Source: DASXUL01 sp036504855 (GTDB taxonomy: Bacteria > Armatimonadota > DTGP01 > JAKQQT01). Taken from it: 64,000 nucleotides of DNA. Under the pieces are notes generated by a model. It was not told where the DNA came from. It was given only the letters and a program-made list of their open reading frames with translations, and did not search any database. Position numbers and translations under genes: made by a program. Within the stretch, counting starts at the first letter, position 1. The number at the start of each line of letters is the position of its first letter. Of the stretch, positions 26,166-33,591 are shown piece by piece. Location: NCBI GenBank assembly GCA_036504855.1, contig DASXUL010000089.1:1-64000 (forward strand). Reading direction: 5' to 3'.

Positions 26166-27158
26166 CTACCGGCGCGCTTTCCCGGGGACAGGCATGGAGG
26201 TATCGGCGTCATCCTGGCCGTCATTCCACTTAAGCGGAGCGATGAACAAGCCTCCCTCGCCCCAGCCGGCGCGGCTGACGTACCATTTGCCGTCCTCGCC
26301 GCGAATCACCTCCGCGGCGTGGCTGGGGATATGCCCCACCTGGTCCGCCGACTCCCAGTGGAACGGGTCTTTGCTGCGGAAGACATCCGTGCCGCTGTAC
26401 CCGCCTCGCGGCCCGATGAACAGGTACCAGTACTGCCCCCGACGCACCACAAACGGCGATTCGGTGGGGCCTCCAAACGTACCGGTCTCGGCGTCCGTGT
26501 ATGCAACGCCCCTCCCGCTCCAATGAACCAGGTCCTCGCTGGTTACATATGCCACGATATGGTTTCCGCCGCCCGGCGAGGAGTTGGCGGTGTAGTACAG
26601 CACCCACTTGTCGCCCACGCGGAGCGCCATGGGATCGCGCGCGTCGAACCCATCCACCAGCATCGGGTTGGCCGGGTGGCGGGTCCACGTGTTCAGGTCT
26701 TTGGAGGTCGCCAGGTGGATGCGGGAGTGCGCCCCGTCCGGCCCTCCGGCGCAGTAGAACATGTAATACGTTCCGGCGTGCTCGATCACGTGCGGCGCCC
26801 AGAGATGGGTCTCGCCGCGCGTTCGGTTAACGGTCAGCGCGAAGGGGCGTTTCTCCCATGGGGCTTGCAGCAGCGTTTTCGCCGTGGCATGGGCGAAGTT
26901 AACCTCATCCCCCGGGTTCAGCGGCTCGGCGTGCGTAATGCCGAACATATGCCAAATGCCGGCTCTGCTCCGGATGAAGCAGTGGTCGTTGATGTACCAG
27001 TTCTTCTCTTCACCGATGCCGGGGTCGTACACCTTCCGAAAAGGTCCGGCGGTTACAGAGCCCTGCGCCGCGTCCGGCGGGGCGGCGCCATCAACGCCGC
27101 CGCAGAGCATCAGCGCCATAACGGCGATACAGATGCAGGAACCGCTGATAGAGATCAT
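26166..27158 (-). CDS. Secreted GH43/GH32-like five-bladed propeller hydrolase
   Basis: A 330-aa protein with signal peptide (CICIAVMALMLCGGVDGA) and a five-bladed beta-propeller fold. Typical strands are LWAPHVIEHAGTYYMFYCAG, LATSKDLNTW and TSEDLVHWSG. The three acidic positions of the clan can be proposed as D58 (WYINDHCF), D175 (FDARDPMA) and E233 (GGPTESPF). This clan cleaves arabinan, xylan side chains or fructans. The exact activity is not decidable. The start MISISG follows an AGAGG box; the frame upstream has no signal peptide. It stands alone. Confidence 0.82.
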   Translation of the reverse strand: MISISGSCICIAVMALMLCGGVDGAAPPDAAQGSVTAGPFRKVYDPGIGEEKNWYINDHCFIRSRAGIWHMFGITHAEPLNPGDEVNFAHATAKTLLQAPWEKRPFALTVNRTRGETHLWAPHVIEHAGTYYMFYCAGGPDGAHSRIHLATSKDLNTWTRHPANPMLVDGFDARDPMALRVGDKWVLYYTANSSPGGGNHIVAYVTSEDLVHWSGRGVAYTDAETGTFGGPTESPFVVRRGQYWYLFIGPRGGYSGTDVFRSKDPFHWESADQVGHIPSHAAEVIRGEDGKWYVSRAGWGEGGLFIAPLKWNDGQDDADTSMPVPGKARR

Positions 27159-27241
27159 GCGCTGGCCTCTTTGAACACGCCGGGATGGGATTGCGGCGTC
27201 CGCGCCGCCGGACGACTTGGCCGTCTTGGTGATATGGTAGA

Positions 27242-27272
27242 CCCCGGGCTGCCCTCCGTGTACAGCCCGGGG
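27242..27272. repeat. Inverted repeat in a divergent intergenic region
   Basis: A 10-bp perfect stem (27242-27251 with 27263-27272) with an 11-nt loop lies 84 bp upstream of the GH43-like gene. It could be a leader hairpin or a terminator of unknown transcription. The rest of 27159-27532 has no gene. Confidence 0.4.
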
Positions 27273-27362
27273 CGGGCGACGCTGAATCCACGCGCTCCGG
27301 CCGATCACCCTGAGCGACAACCTGTTCGCTGTGGCTTGCCCGGAAACAGACTTTCTGGGGAG

Positions 27363-27392
27363 TTGACGGCAGGGCAGGGGAAGGGGTATTCT
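27363..27392 (+). promoter_or_regulatory. Candidate promoter for the DUF2294 gene
   Basis: TTGACG (27363-27368), 18 bp, TATTCT (27387-27392). Transcription would start near 27399. Confidence 0.4.
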
Positions 27393-27532
27393 ACTGATGG
27401 TTTCAATCGTTGGTTGACAGGGACAATGGGCAGAAGCCTGCCCGGTGCGGACTGTAGGCCAGCATCCTCGCGGCGCCCCGTATCGGGGACGCGCGTCCGG
27501 GTGCTGGTCTTTCGTAGTTTTGGGGGCGCGGC

Positions 27533-27949
27533 GTGGACCGTGTGACTAAAGGGAGCATCGAAGCGGAGATAGCCAACGCGGTCGTGCGGTTCCATCGGGA
27601 GCAGCAGGGACGCGGGCCGGTCGACGTGTGGACGCGGCTCATCGGCGACATGGTGCTGGTGCGGTGCTCCGGCATTTTCACGCCCATCGAGGCGCATCTC
27701 TCCGCCAGCGACGATGGCCGCAAGCTCATCAAGAGCGCTCGGCAGGAGCTCCGCGCCCTCAACCATGGCGAAATAGAGGGAATCGTGGCCGGCATCGCCG
27801 GCTGCGCGGTGCTGCGATCGTATTGCGACGTTGATGTGGAGGCCGCGGAGCAGGTGGAGGTTTACGTGCTGGAAGCGGACCTTGAGAAGCGTCTACTGCG
27901 CCAAGAACTGGATCGGCTTGGCGGTTTGACAGGCAAACGCACGGGGTAA
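27533..27949 (+). CDS. DUF2294 protein
   Basis: A 138-aa DUF2294 protein. The family pattern is seen in IANAVVRFHREQQGRGPVDV, then DMVLVRCSGIFTPIEAHLS, a helix with ARQELRALN, and the end CAVLRSYCDVDVEAAEQVEV. The start is GTG at 27533 after a GGGGGCG stretch; GTG at 27542 is possible and would remove three residues. The family function is not firmly known; members have been linked to bicarbonate or sodium handling by context only. Here it lies upstream of a potassium-pump operon, in the same direction, with a leader RNA between. Confidence 0.82.
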   Translation: MDRVTKGSIEAEIANAVVRFHREQQGRGPVDVWTRLIGDMVLVRCSGIFTPIEAHLSASDDGRKLIKSARQELRALNHGEIEGIVAGIAGCAVLRSYCDVDVEAAEQVEVYVLEADLEKRLLRQELDRLGGLTGKRTG

Positions 27950-27952
27950 TAT
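27926..27952 (+). promoter_or_regulatory. Candidate promoter of the kdp leader
   Basis: A perfect TTGACA (27926-27931) and TAATAT (27947-27952) with a 15-bp spacer overlap the end of the DUF2294 gene. Transcription would start near 27959. The short spacer weakens the case. Confidence 0.4.
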
Positions 27953-27958
27953 CCCGGC

Positions 27959-28118
27959 AGACAAACAGGTTTTCGTGGACCGTTCGGGTTGCCACGGCGA
28001 AAGGTTCAGCCCACATGGGCGCGCACCGGTCGCGGGGGAGGCCAGATGTCCGCATGTACGTCCCAACGGCGGCGCCGTTGAGGACACATTGCGCGACTTC
28101 CGGCCTCCCTCACTTTTT
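27959..28118 (+). promoter_or_regulatory. Structured 5' leader of the kdp operon (riboswitch-like)
   Basis: The 200-bp gap before the kdp genes folds into several helices: CGTGG/CCACG (27974-27978 with 27992-27996, with an inner ACC/GGT), GCCC/GGGC (28009-28020), and a large nested element (28034-28111) ending in a T-run. Such leaders control kdp genes in other bacteria through c-di-AMP riboswitches, but I cannot match this one to the ydaO consensus. It could be a different riboswitch or an attenuator. Confidence 0.5.
28034..28118 (+). terminator. Attenuator/terminator before kdp genes
   Basis: GGGAGGCC (28036-28043) pairs with GGCCTCCC (28102-28109), extendable to 10 bp. Inside are TGTCC/GGACA (28047-28051 with 28082-28086) and the perfect stem CAACGGC/GCCGTTG (28064-28070 with 28074-28080). 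The outer stem is followed by CACTTTTTGG. Placed before the first coding gene it would stop transcription unless refolded. Confidence 0.6.
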
Positions 28119-28155
28119 GGGGGTATTTCAGCCGGGCGCGTTGGAGGGAACGACT

Positions 28156-28239
28156 ATGGGAGACATCCTCGCCATTGGAGTAGTGTTGGCGTTCTTCGCT
28201 TTGGCGGCGCGATATGTGCACGCCTGCGAGCGGCTGTAA
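28156..28239 (+). CDS. 27-residue membrane peptide of the kdp operon
   Basis: MGDILAIGVVLAFFALAA followed by RYVHACERL: one transmembrane helix with a short C-terminal tail containing a Cys-Glu-Arg end. A GGAGGGA site precedes the ATG, and kdpF starts 7 bp after its stop. Short peptides ending in a similar YVxxCxRL tail are found upstream of kdpF in other bacteria (recalled, not checked). It may be an accessory subunit like KdpF. Confidence 0.7.
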   Translation: MGDILAIGVVLAFFALAARYVHACERL

Positions 28240-28246
28240 GGAGCGA

Positions 28247-28336
28247 ATGATGTTCGACTATTTGCTCACATGTCTCGCGGCCATGGGCCTGCTGGCTTAT
28301 CTGGCCTATGCCCTGCTGCGTCCTGAGCGATTCTAG
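28247..28336 (+). CDS. kdpF: KdpF, small subunit of the Kdp potassium pump
   Basis: A 29-aa peptide with one membrane helix (CLAAMGLLAYLAYALL) and the KdpF end AYALLRPERF. KdpF stabilises the KdpABC complex in the membrane (family knowledge). AAGGAGCGA precedes two consecutive ATG codons (28247 and 28250). Its stop lies in the ribosome site of kdpA. Confidence 0.88.
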   Translation: MMFDYLLTCLAAMGLLAYLAYALLRPERF

Positions 28337-28345
28337 GAGGCTGAC

Positions 28346-30067
28346 ATGACGATCACCGCCCTTGTGCAGGTTGCGCTCTTGCTCGGCATCCTGCTTCTCG
28401 CCACGAAGCCGTTAGGCGGCTACATGGCGCGCGTCTTCGCCGGGGAAAGGACGTTCCTTTCCCCGGCCCTGCGCCCCTTTGAAAGCGTGTGCTATCGCCT
28501 GTTCGGAGTGCGCGAAGAGGAAGATATGCGCTGGACCGTCTACGCCTTCTCGCTGCTGGCCTTCAGCGTGGCGGGGCTACTGCTCACATACGCGCTGCTG
28601 CGCGTCCAGGGGCTGCTGCCGCTAAACCCGCAGCACTTCGGAGGGCGGCAGATGCCGCCAGACCTGGCGTTCAACACAGCCGTGTCGTTCACCACGAACA
28701 CGAACTGGCAGTCCTACTCGCCGGAGGCAACGGTCTCCACCTTCACCAATATGGTTGCCCTCGCCATCCACAACTGGATGTCGGCGGCGGCCGGGATGGC
28801 GGTGGCGATCGCGCTGGTGCGGGGCATCGCCCGGCGCTCTGCAATCGGCATCGGCAATTTCTGGGTGGACGTAACGCGCGCAACGCTCTATGTGCTGCTG
28901 CCGCTGGGGCTGGTGTTCGCGGTGGTTCTGGTATGGCAGGGAACGCCGCAGAGCTTCTCGCCTCCGATGCGCGCAACAACCTTGGAGAGCGCGCCGCAGA
29001 TGATCGCTCGGGGCCCGGTTGCGTCACAGGAAGCCGTCAAGATGCTGGGCACGAACGGCGGCGGCTACTTCAATGCCAACTCCGCGCATCCGTTTGAGAA
29101 CCCCACGCCCCTCACCAACTTCCTTCAGATGCTGTCGATCTTCCTGATCCCGGCGGCGCTGATGTACACGTTCGGCAAGATGGTGGGAAACACGCGGCAA
29201 GGGTGGGCGCTGTGGGGGGCCTCGGCCGTCCTCTTCCTCGGCGGAGCCGTTACGGCGTGCCATTTCGAGCAGCTTGGCAACCCCGGGTTGGCGCGCCTCT
29301 CCGTGGTGACGGCGCCGACCGCCGCGCAGCCAGGCGGCAACATGGAGGGCAAGGAGGTTCGATTCGGCATCGCCGGCTCGGCGCTCTTCGCGACGATCAC
29401 CACCGACGCCTCCTGCGGGGCCGTGAACAGCATGCATGACTCGTTCACTCCGCTGGGGGGGCTGGCGCCGTTGTCGAATATCCTGACAAGCGAGGTCATC
29501 TTCGGCGGCGTTGGCGCGGGCCTTTACGGGCTGTTGATGTACGCCATCCTCGCCGTCTTCATTGCGGGGCTGATGGTGGGGCGCACGCCGGAATACATCG
29601 GCAAGAAGATCGAGCAGTACGAAGTGAAGATGGCGATGCTGGCCGTGCTGATTTTCGCCGCCAGCGTGCTGGGATTCACTGCCTACGCCGTTACGCGGCA
29701 GGCGGGGAGCATCGCCAACCCGGGTCCGCACGGGTTCAGCGAGATCCTCTACGCCTTCTCGTCCGCCACCGCCAACAACGGATCCGCACTCGCCGGCCTG
29801 AACGCGAACACGCCGTTCTACAATGTGGCGCTCGGCCTGGCGATGCTGTTTGGGCGCTTCCTGATGATCGTTCCGCTCCTTGCCATCGCTGGGAGCCTGG
29901 CGAAGAAGAAGATTACGCCGCCGTCCGCGGGCACATTCCCCACCGACACGGCCACGTTCGCATTCCTCGTTGTCGGCGTCATCGTCATTGTCGGCGCGCT
30001 GACGTTCTTCCCGGCGGTATCGCTAGGGCCAGTTGTAGAGCACCTGCGGCTGGCGAGCCTGAGGTAA
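28346..30067 (+). CDS. kdpA: KdpA, potassium-translocating subunit
   Basis: A 573-aa polytopic membrane protein, about the length of known KdpA (about 557 aa). It carries the four selectivity-filter repeats of the SKT superfamily: AVSFTTNTNWQSYS, GTNGGGYFNANSAHPFENPT, TTDASCGAVNSMHDSFTPLG and SATANNGSALAGLNANTPFY. It binds and conducts K+ in the ATP-driven KdpFABC pump. The start is fixed by TAGGAGG 5 bp upstream. It follows kdpF directly and is 7 bp before kdpB. Confidence 0.97.
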   Translation: MTITALVQVALLLGILLLATKPLGGYMARVFAGERTFLSPALRPFESVCYRLFGVREEEDMRWTVYAFSLLAFSVAGLLLTYALLRVQGLLPLNPQHFGGRQMPPDLAFNTAVSFTTNTNWQSYSPEATVSTFTNMVALAIHNWMSAAAGMAVAIALVRGIARRSAIGIGNFWVDVTRATLYVLLPLGLVFAVVLVWQGTPQSFSPPMRATTLESAPQMIARGPVASQEAVKMLGTNGGGYFNANSAHPFENPTPLTNFLQMLSIFLIPAALMYTFGKMVGNTRQGWALWGASAVLFLGGAVTACHFEQLGNPGLARLSVVTAPTAAQPGGNMEGKEVRFGIAGSALFATITTDASCGAVNSMHDSFTPLGGLAPLSNILTSEVIFGGVGAGLYGLLMYAILAVFIAGLMVGRTPEYIGKKIEQYEVKMAMLAVLIFAASVLGFTAYAVTRQAGSIANPGPHGFSEILYAFSSATANNGSALAGLNANTPFYNVALGLAMLFGRFLMIVPLLAIAGSLAKKKITPPSAGTFPTDTATFAFLVVGVIVIVGALTFFPAVSLGPVVEHLRLASLR

Positions 30068-30074
30068 ACAGAGT

Positions 30075-32189
30075 ATGGTTACAACACCAATTCACGCGAC
30101 CGGCCCCGACAGGGCTCCGTCCACTCAGGAGAACCGGCATCGGTCACGCCGCAGCAGCCTGTTCGACCGGGAGATCATGCGACGCGCGGCGAAAGATGCC
30201 ATCGTGAAGCTGGATCCGCGCACGGTGGCGCGGAACCCGGTGATGTTCGTTGTGGAGGTTGGAAGCGCCCTGACCACGTACCTATGGCTGAAGGACCTGG
30301 CGCTTCACACGGGGAACGCGCTCTTCACCGGACAGGTTACGGCATGGCTGTGGTTCACGGTGGTCTTCGCCAACTTCGCCGAGGCGATGGCGGAGGGACG
30401 AGGCAAAGCCCAGGCCGACGCGCTGCGCAAAGCGAAAACGGATACGGCCGCCCGGAAGCTGGACGGGAAGCGGGAGGTCGCCGTGCCCGCCGCAAGCCTG
30501 CGCAAAGGCGACGTGGTCGTCTGTGAGGCGGGCGACGTCGTCCCCGGCGACGGCGAGGTGATCGAGGGGATTGCCAGCGTGGACGAGAGCGCCATCACCG
30601 GCGAGAGCGCCCCCGTGATCCGTGAGAGCGGCGGAGACCGCAGCGCTGTTACGGGCGGCACGAAGGTGCTCTCCGACCGGGTCGTCATCCGCATCACGCA
30701 GAACCCTGGGGAATCGTTCCTGGATCGGATGATCGCGCTGGTGGAGGGCGCGCAACGTCAGAAGACGCCGAATGAGATCGCGCTTTCCATCCTGCTCTCC
30801 GGCCTCACTATCGTGTTCCTGCTTGCGGTGGTCACGCTTCAGCCGTTCGCAATCTACAGCGTGCGCTCAGCGGGGTCCGGCGCTCCGCCCAGCATCACGG
30901 TCCTCGTCGCCTTGCTCGTTTGCCTGATCCCGACGACCATCGGCGGGCTTCTCTCCGCCATTGGGATCGCCGGGATGGACCGGGTGATGCAGCACAACGT
31001 CCTGGCGATGAGCGGCAAGGCGGTGGAGGCGGCGGGCGACGTGAACACGCTTCTCCTGGACAAGACGGGCACGATCACCCTTGGAAACCGCCAGGCGGCG
31101 GAGTTCATCCCACTGCCCGGCGTGGAGATGAACGAACTTGCGAACGCAGCGCAGCTTTCCAGCCTCGCCGACGAAACGCCGGAGGGGCGAAGCATTGTGG
31201 TGCTTGCCAAGGAGGAGTATGGGCTTCGCGGGCGCGAGCTGCACGAGAGGCACGCCGAGTTCGTTCCGTTCACGGCGACGACGCGGATGAGCGGCGTGGA
31301 TCTGAACGGCGCCCGGATACGCAAGGGCGCCGGCGACGCCGTCAAGAAGTGGATCCTCGATCAGGGCGGCAGCGTGCCGCATGAGCTGGATGAGATCACA
31401 ACGCGCATCTCCTCGCTGGGCGGCACGCCGCTGGTGGTTGCGTTGGATGCCGAAGCGCTTGGCGTGATACACCTGAAAGACATTGTGAAAGGCGGCATGC
31501 GCGAGCGGTTTGACCAGTTGCGGGCCATGGGCATCCGCACCGTGATGATCACCGGCGACAACCCGCTCACCGCCGCCGCCATCGCCGAGGAGGCGGGCGT
31601 GGATGGTTTCCTGGCGGAGGCTACCCCGGAAGCCAAGATGCACCTGATCCGCAAAGAGCAGGCGGACGGCAAGCTTGTGGCGATGACCGGCGACGGGACG
31701 AACGATGCCCCCGCGCTGGCCCAGGCGGACGTCGGAGTGGCTATGAACTCCGGTACCCAGGCCGCGAAGGAAGCCGGGAACATGGTGGACCTGGACTCCA
31801 ACCCCACGAAGCTCATCGAGGTGGTGGAGATTGGCAAACAGCTTCTGATGACGCGCGGCGCTCTCACCACTTTCAGCATCTCCAACGACGTGGCGAAGTA
31901 CTTCGCCATCATACCGGCGTTGTTCGCGGCCACCTACCCGGAGTTGAGGGCGCTGAACCTGATGCACCTCACGAACCCGCGGAGCGCGATCCTGGCTGCT
32001 GTGATCTTCAACGCGCTCATCATCGTGGCGCTGATTCCGCTGGCGCTTCGAGGCGTCAGCTACCGGCCGATGAGCGCGGCGGCGACGTTACGGCGGAACC
32101 TGCTCGTCTACGGTCTGGGCGGCCTCGTTGCCCCGTTCCCAGGCATCTGGGCCATCGACCGCTTGCTGGTGGCCTTGCGCCTTGCATAA
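30075..32189 (+). CDS. kdpB: KdpB, P-type ATPase subunit
   Basis: A 704-aa P-type ATPase. D329 in LLDKTGT is the phosphorylated aspartate; the actuator motif is SAITGESAPVI, the hinge motif is MTGDGTNDAPALAQADVG, and VKGGMRERFDQLRAMGIRTV precedes MITGDNPLTA. It hydrolyses ATP to drive K+ entry through KdpA. A basic N-terminal tail of about 40 residues (SRRSSLF) makes it slightly longer than E. coli KdpB (682 aa). The ribosome site is weak, so translation may be coupled to kdpA. Confidence 0.97.
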   Translation: MVTTPIHATGPDRAPSTQENRHRSRRSSLFDREIMRRAAKDAIVKLDPRTVARNPVMFVVEVGSALTTYLWLKDLALHTGNALFTGQVTAWLWFTVVFANFAEAMAEGRGKAQADALRKAKTDTAARKLDGKREVAVPAASLRKGDVVVCEAGDVVPGDGEVIEGIASVDESAITGESAPVIRESGGDRSAVTGGTKVLSDRVVIRITQNPGESFLDRMIALVEGAQRQKTPNEIALSILLSGLTIVFLLAVVTLQPFAIYSVRSAGSGAPPSITVLVALLVCLIPTTIGGLLSAIGIAGMDRVMQHNVLAMSGKAVEAAGDVNTLLLDKTGTITLGNRQAAEFIPLPGVEMNELANAAQLSSLADETPEGRSIVVLAKEEYGLRGRELHERHAEFVPFTATTRMSGVDLNGARIRKGAGDAVKKWILDQGGSVPHELDEITTRISSLGGTPLVVALDAEALGVIHLKDIVKGGMRERFDQLRAMGIRTVMITGDNPLTAAAIAEEAGVDGFLAEATPEAKMHLIRKEQADGKLVAMTGDGTNDAPALAQADVGVAMNSGTQAAKEAGNMVDLDSNPTKLIEVVEIGKQLLMTRGALTTFSISNDVAKYFAIIPALFAATYPELRALNLMHLTNPRSAILAAVIFNALIIVALIPLALRGVSYRPMSAAATLRRNLLVYGLGGLVAPFPGIWAIDRLLVALRLA

Positions 32190-32217
32190 CCGGTGACTCG
32201 CATAAGGAGGGGGAGAG

Positions 32218-32799
32218 ATGTTGAAGCAGTTACGTCCGGCGGTAATCAGCGTGCTGGTTTTCGCGGTTCTGACCGGGTTGCTGTTCCCGGCTCTCATCAC
32301 GGGAATCGCCCAGGCGGCATTCCGCCGACAGGCGGAGGGGAGCCTCGTCAGACGGAATGGGGTTGTGGTTGGCTCAACGCTCATCGGGCAGGATTTCCGT
32401 GGGGCGGGGTACTTCCACCCGCGGCCTTCGGCCGCCGGAAGCGGATATGATCCAATGGCATCCAGCGGCACGAACCTCGGGCCAACGAACCCGAAGTTGA
32501 TTGAGGGTGTTCGCAAGGCCGCGGACGCATATCGGAAGGAGAACGGTTTGCCGGCGGATACGCCTCTGCCCGCGGATGCCGTTACGAGTTCCGCCTCCGG
32601 GCTCGACCCGGACATCAGCCCGGCGAACGCGGCTCTCCAGGTTCGGCGCGTGGCGAAGGCCCGCGATATGAGCGAAGCTGAGGTGCGCGCGCTGCTGGCG
32701 CGGCGCACGCAGGGGCGCACGCTCGGATTGCTCGGTGAACCGCGGGTGAATGTTCTAGACATCAACCTGCAGTTGGACGCGGGAGCGCCTAGGGGGTAG
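32218..32799 (+). CDS. kdpC: KdpC, chaperone-like subunit
   Basis: A 193-aa subunit with one N-terminal membrane helix (AVISVLVFAVLTGLLFPALI) and a periplasmic domain. Family blocks are GSTLIGQDFRGAGYFHPRPS, DPMASSGTNLGPTNP and SASGLDPDISPANAALQVRR. KdpC raises the ATP affinity of KdpB. AAGGAGGGGGAG precedes the ATG. The gene ends 3 bp before the first response regulator, so the control genes share the transcript. Confidence 0.96.
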   Translation: MLKQLRPAVISVLVFAVLTGLLFPALITGIAQAAFRRQAEGSLVRRNGVVVGSTLIGQDFRGAGYFHPRPSAAGSGYDPMASSGTNLGPTNPKLIEGVRKAADAYRKENGLPADTPLPADAVTSSASGLDPDISPANAALQVRRVAKARDMSEAEVRALLARRTQGRTLGLLGEPRVNVLDINLQLDAGAPRG

Positions 32800-32802
32800 C
32801 AA

Positions 32803-33591
32803 ATGGCGCGCATACTGGTGATAGATGACGAGCCGAACATCCGCGCCATGGTCGCCCTGGCCCTTCGCCAGGGCGGCCACACCGTGGAGGAGGCCGAGGA
32901 TGGAATCGACGGGCTCGAGCGGTTCGGCGATGGGAGCGGTTGGGACGTTACGCTTCTGGACCAACGGATGCCCGGTCTGGCGGGGTTGGATGTGCTGCGC
33001 TACATGAAGGAACTGGCCCCGTCCGCGGCGATCGTGATGATGACGGCCTTTGGAACAGTGGACCTCGCTCTGGACGTCATGGAAGCCGGAGCAACGGATT
33101 TCCTGCGCAAGCCCTTCCCTCTGGAGGCGCTACGGGGCGCGGTTACCGCCGCGATGTTGCGGCCCGCGATCACGGCGCCGGAGAGCGCCGTCGCCCCGGA
33201 CGGCGGCCGCTTCCACCGCGTGACGCTGAACGGCTTTCTCATCCAGCCGCTTCGCCAGCCGGCGACGCGCCGAAGCGGCGAGCTTCAACAGACCGTTGCG
33301 GTGCGGATGCCAAACGGCAACCTGACGCCCTGCATCGTCGCCTTCCCATCCGAACTGGTGGAATCGATTCGCCGCACGCTGGGCGAGGCCGAGATGCACG
33401 CTCGCGACCGCTTCTGGCAGGCCCTGGCCGAGGAGATGATGGCTCAATACCTCTGGGACAACGCCAACGTGCCGATGGGGGCGGTTCTACGCCGGGCGGA
33501 CTATGAGCCGTTCCTGGACAGATGGCTCACCGCGGTTGCCGGACGCGGGCAGGGCGCCTGGGAGCATGGAATCCCGAGCATGGAACGCTGA
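32803..33591 (+). CDS. Response regulator with unknown output domain (copy 1)
   Basis: A 262-aa two-component regulator. The receiver domain (1-120) begins ARILVIDDEPNIR, with phospho-acceptor D53 (LLDQRMPG), MMTAFGTVD and the conserved lysine in FLRKPF. The rest (about 140-262) is a domain I do not recognise, with VTLNGFLIQPLR and FWQALAEEMMAQYLWDNANV. It lacks the winged helix of KdpE and any AAA+ or HTH motif. It is paralogous to 35453-36190. Its TGA overlaps the kinase ATG by one base. Confidence 0.85.
   Translation: MARILVIDDEPNIRAMVALALRQGGHTVEEAEDGIDGLERFGDGSGWDVTLLDQRMPGLAGLDVLRYMKELAPSAAIVMMTAFGTVDLALDVMEAGATDFLRKPFPLEALRGAVTAAMLRPAITAPESAVAPDGGRFHRVTLNGFLIQPLRQPATRRSGELQQTVAVRMPNGNLTPCIVAFPSELVESIRRTLGEAEMHARDRFWQALAEEMMAQYLWDNANVPMGAVLRRADYEPFLDRWLTAVAGRGQGAWEHGIPSMER

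Noticed and set aside
27959..28118. Canonical c-di-AMP (ydaO) or cobalamin riboswitch
   Set aside because: The expected conserved blocks of either class were not found by eye; only the general layout (leader, helices, terminator) fits.
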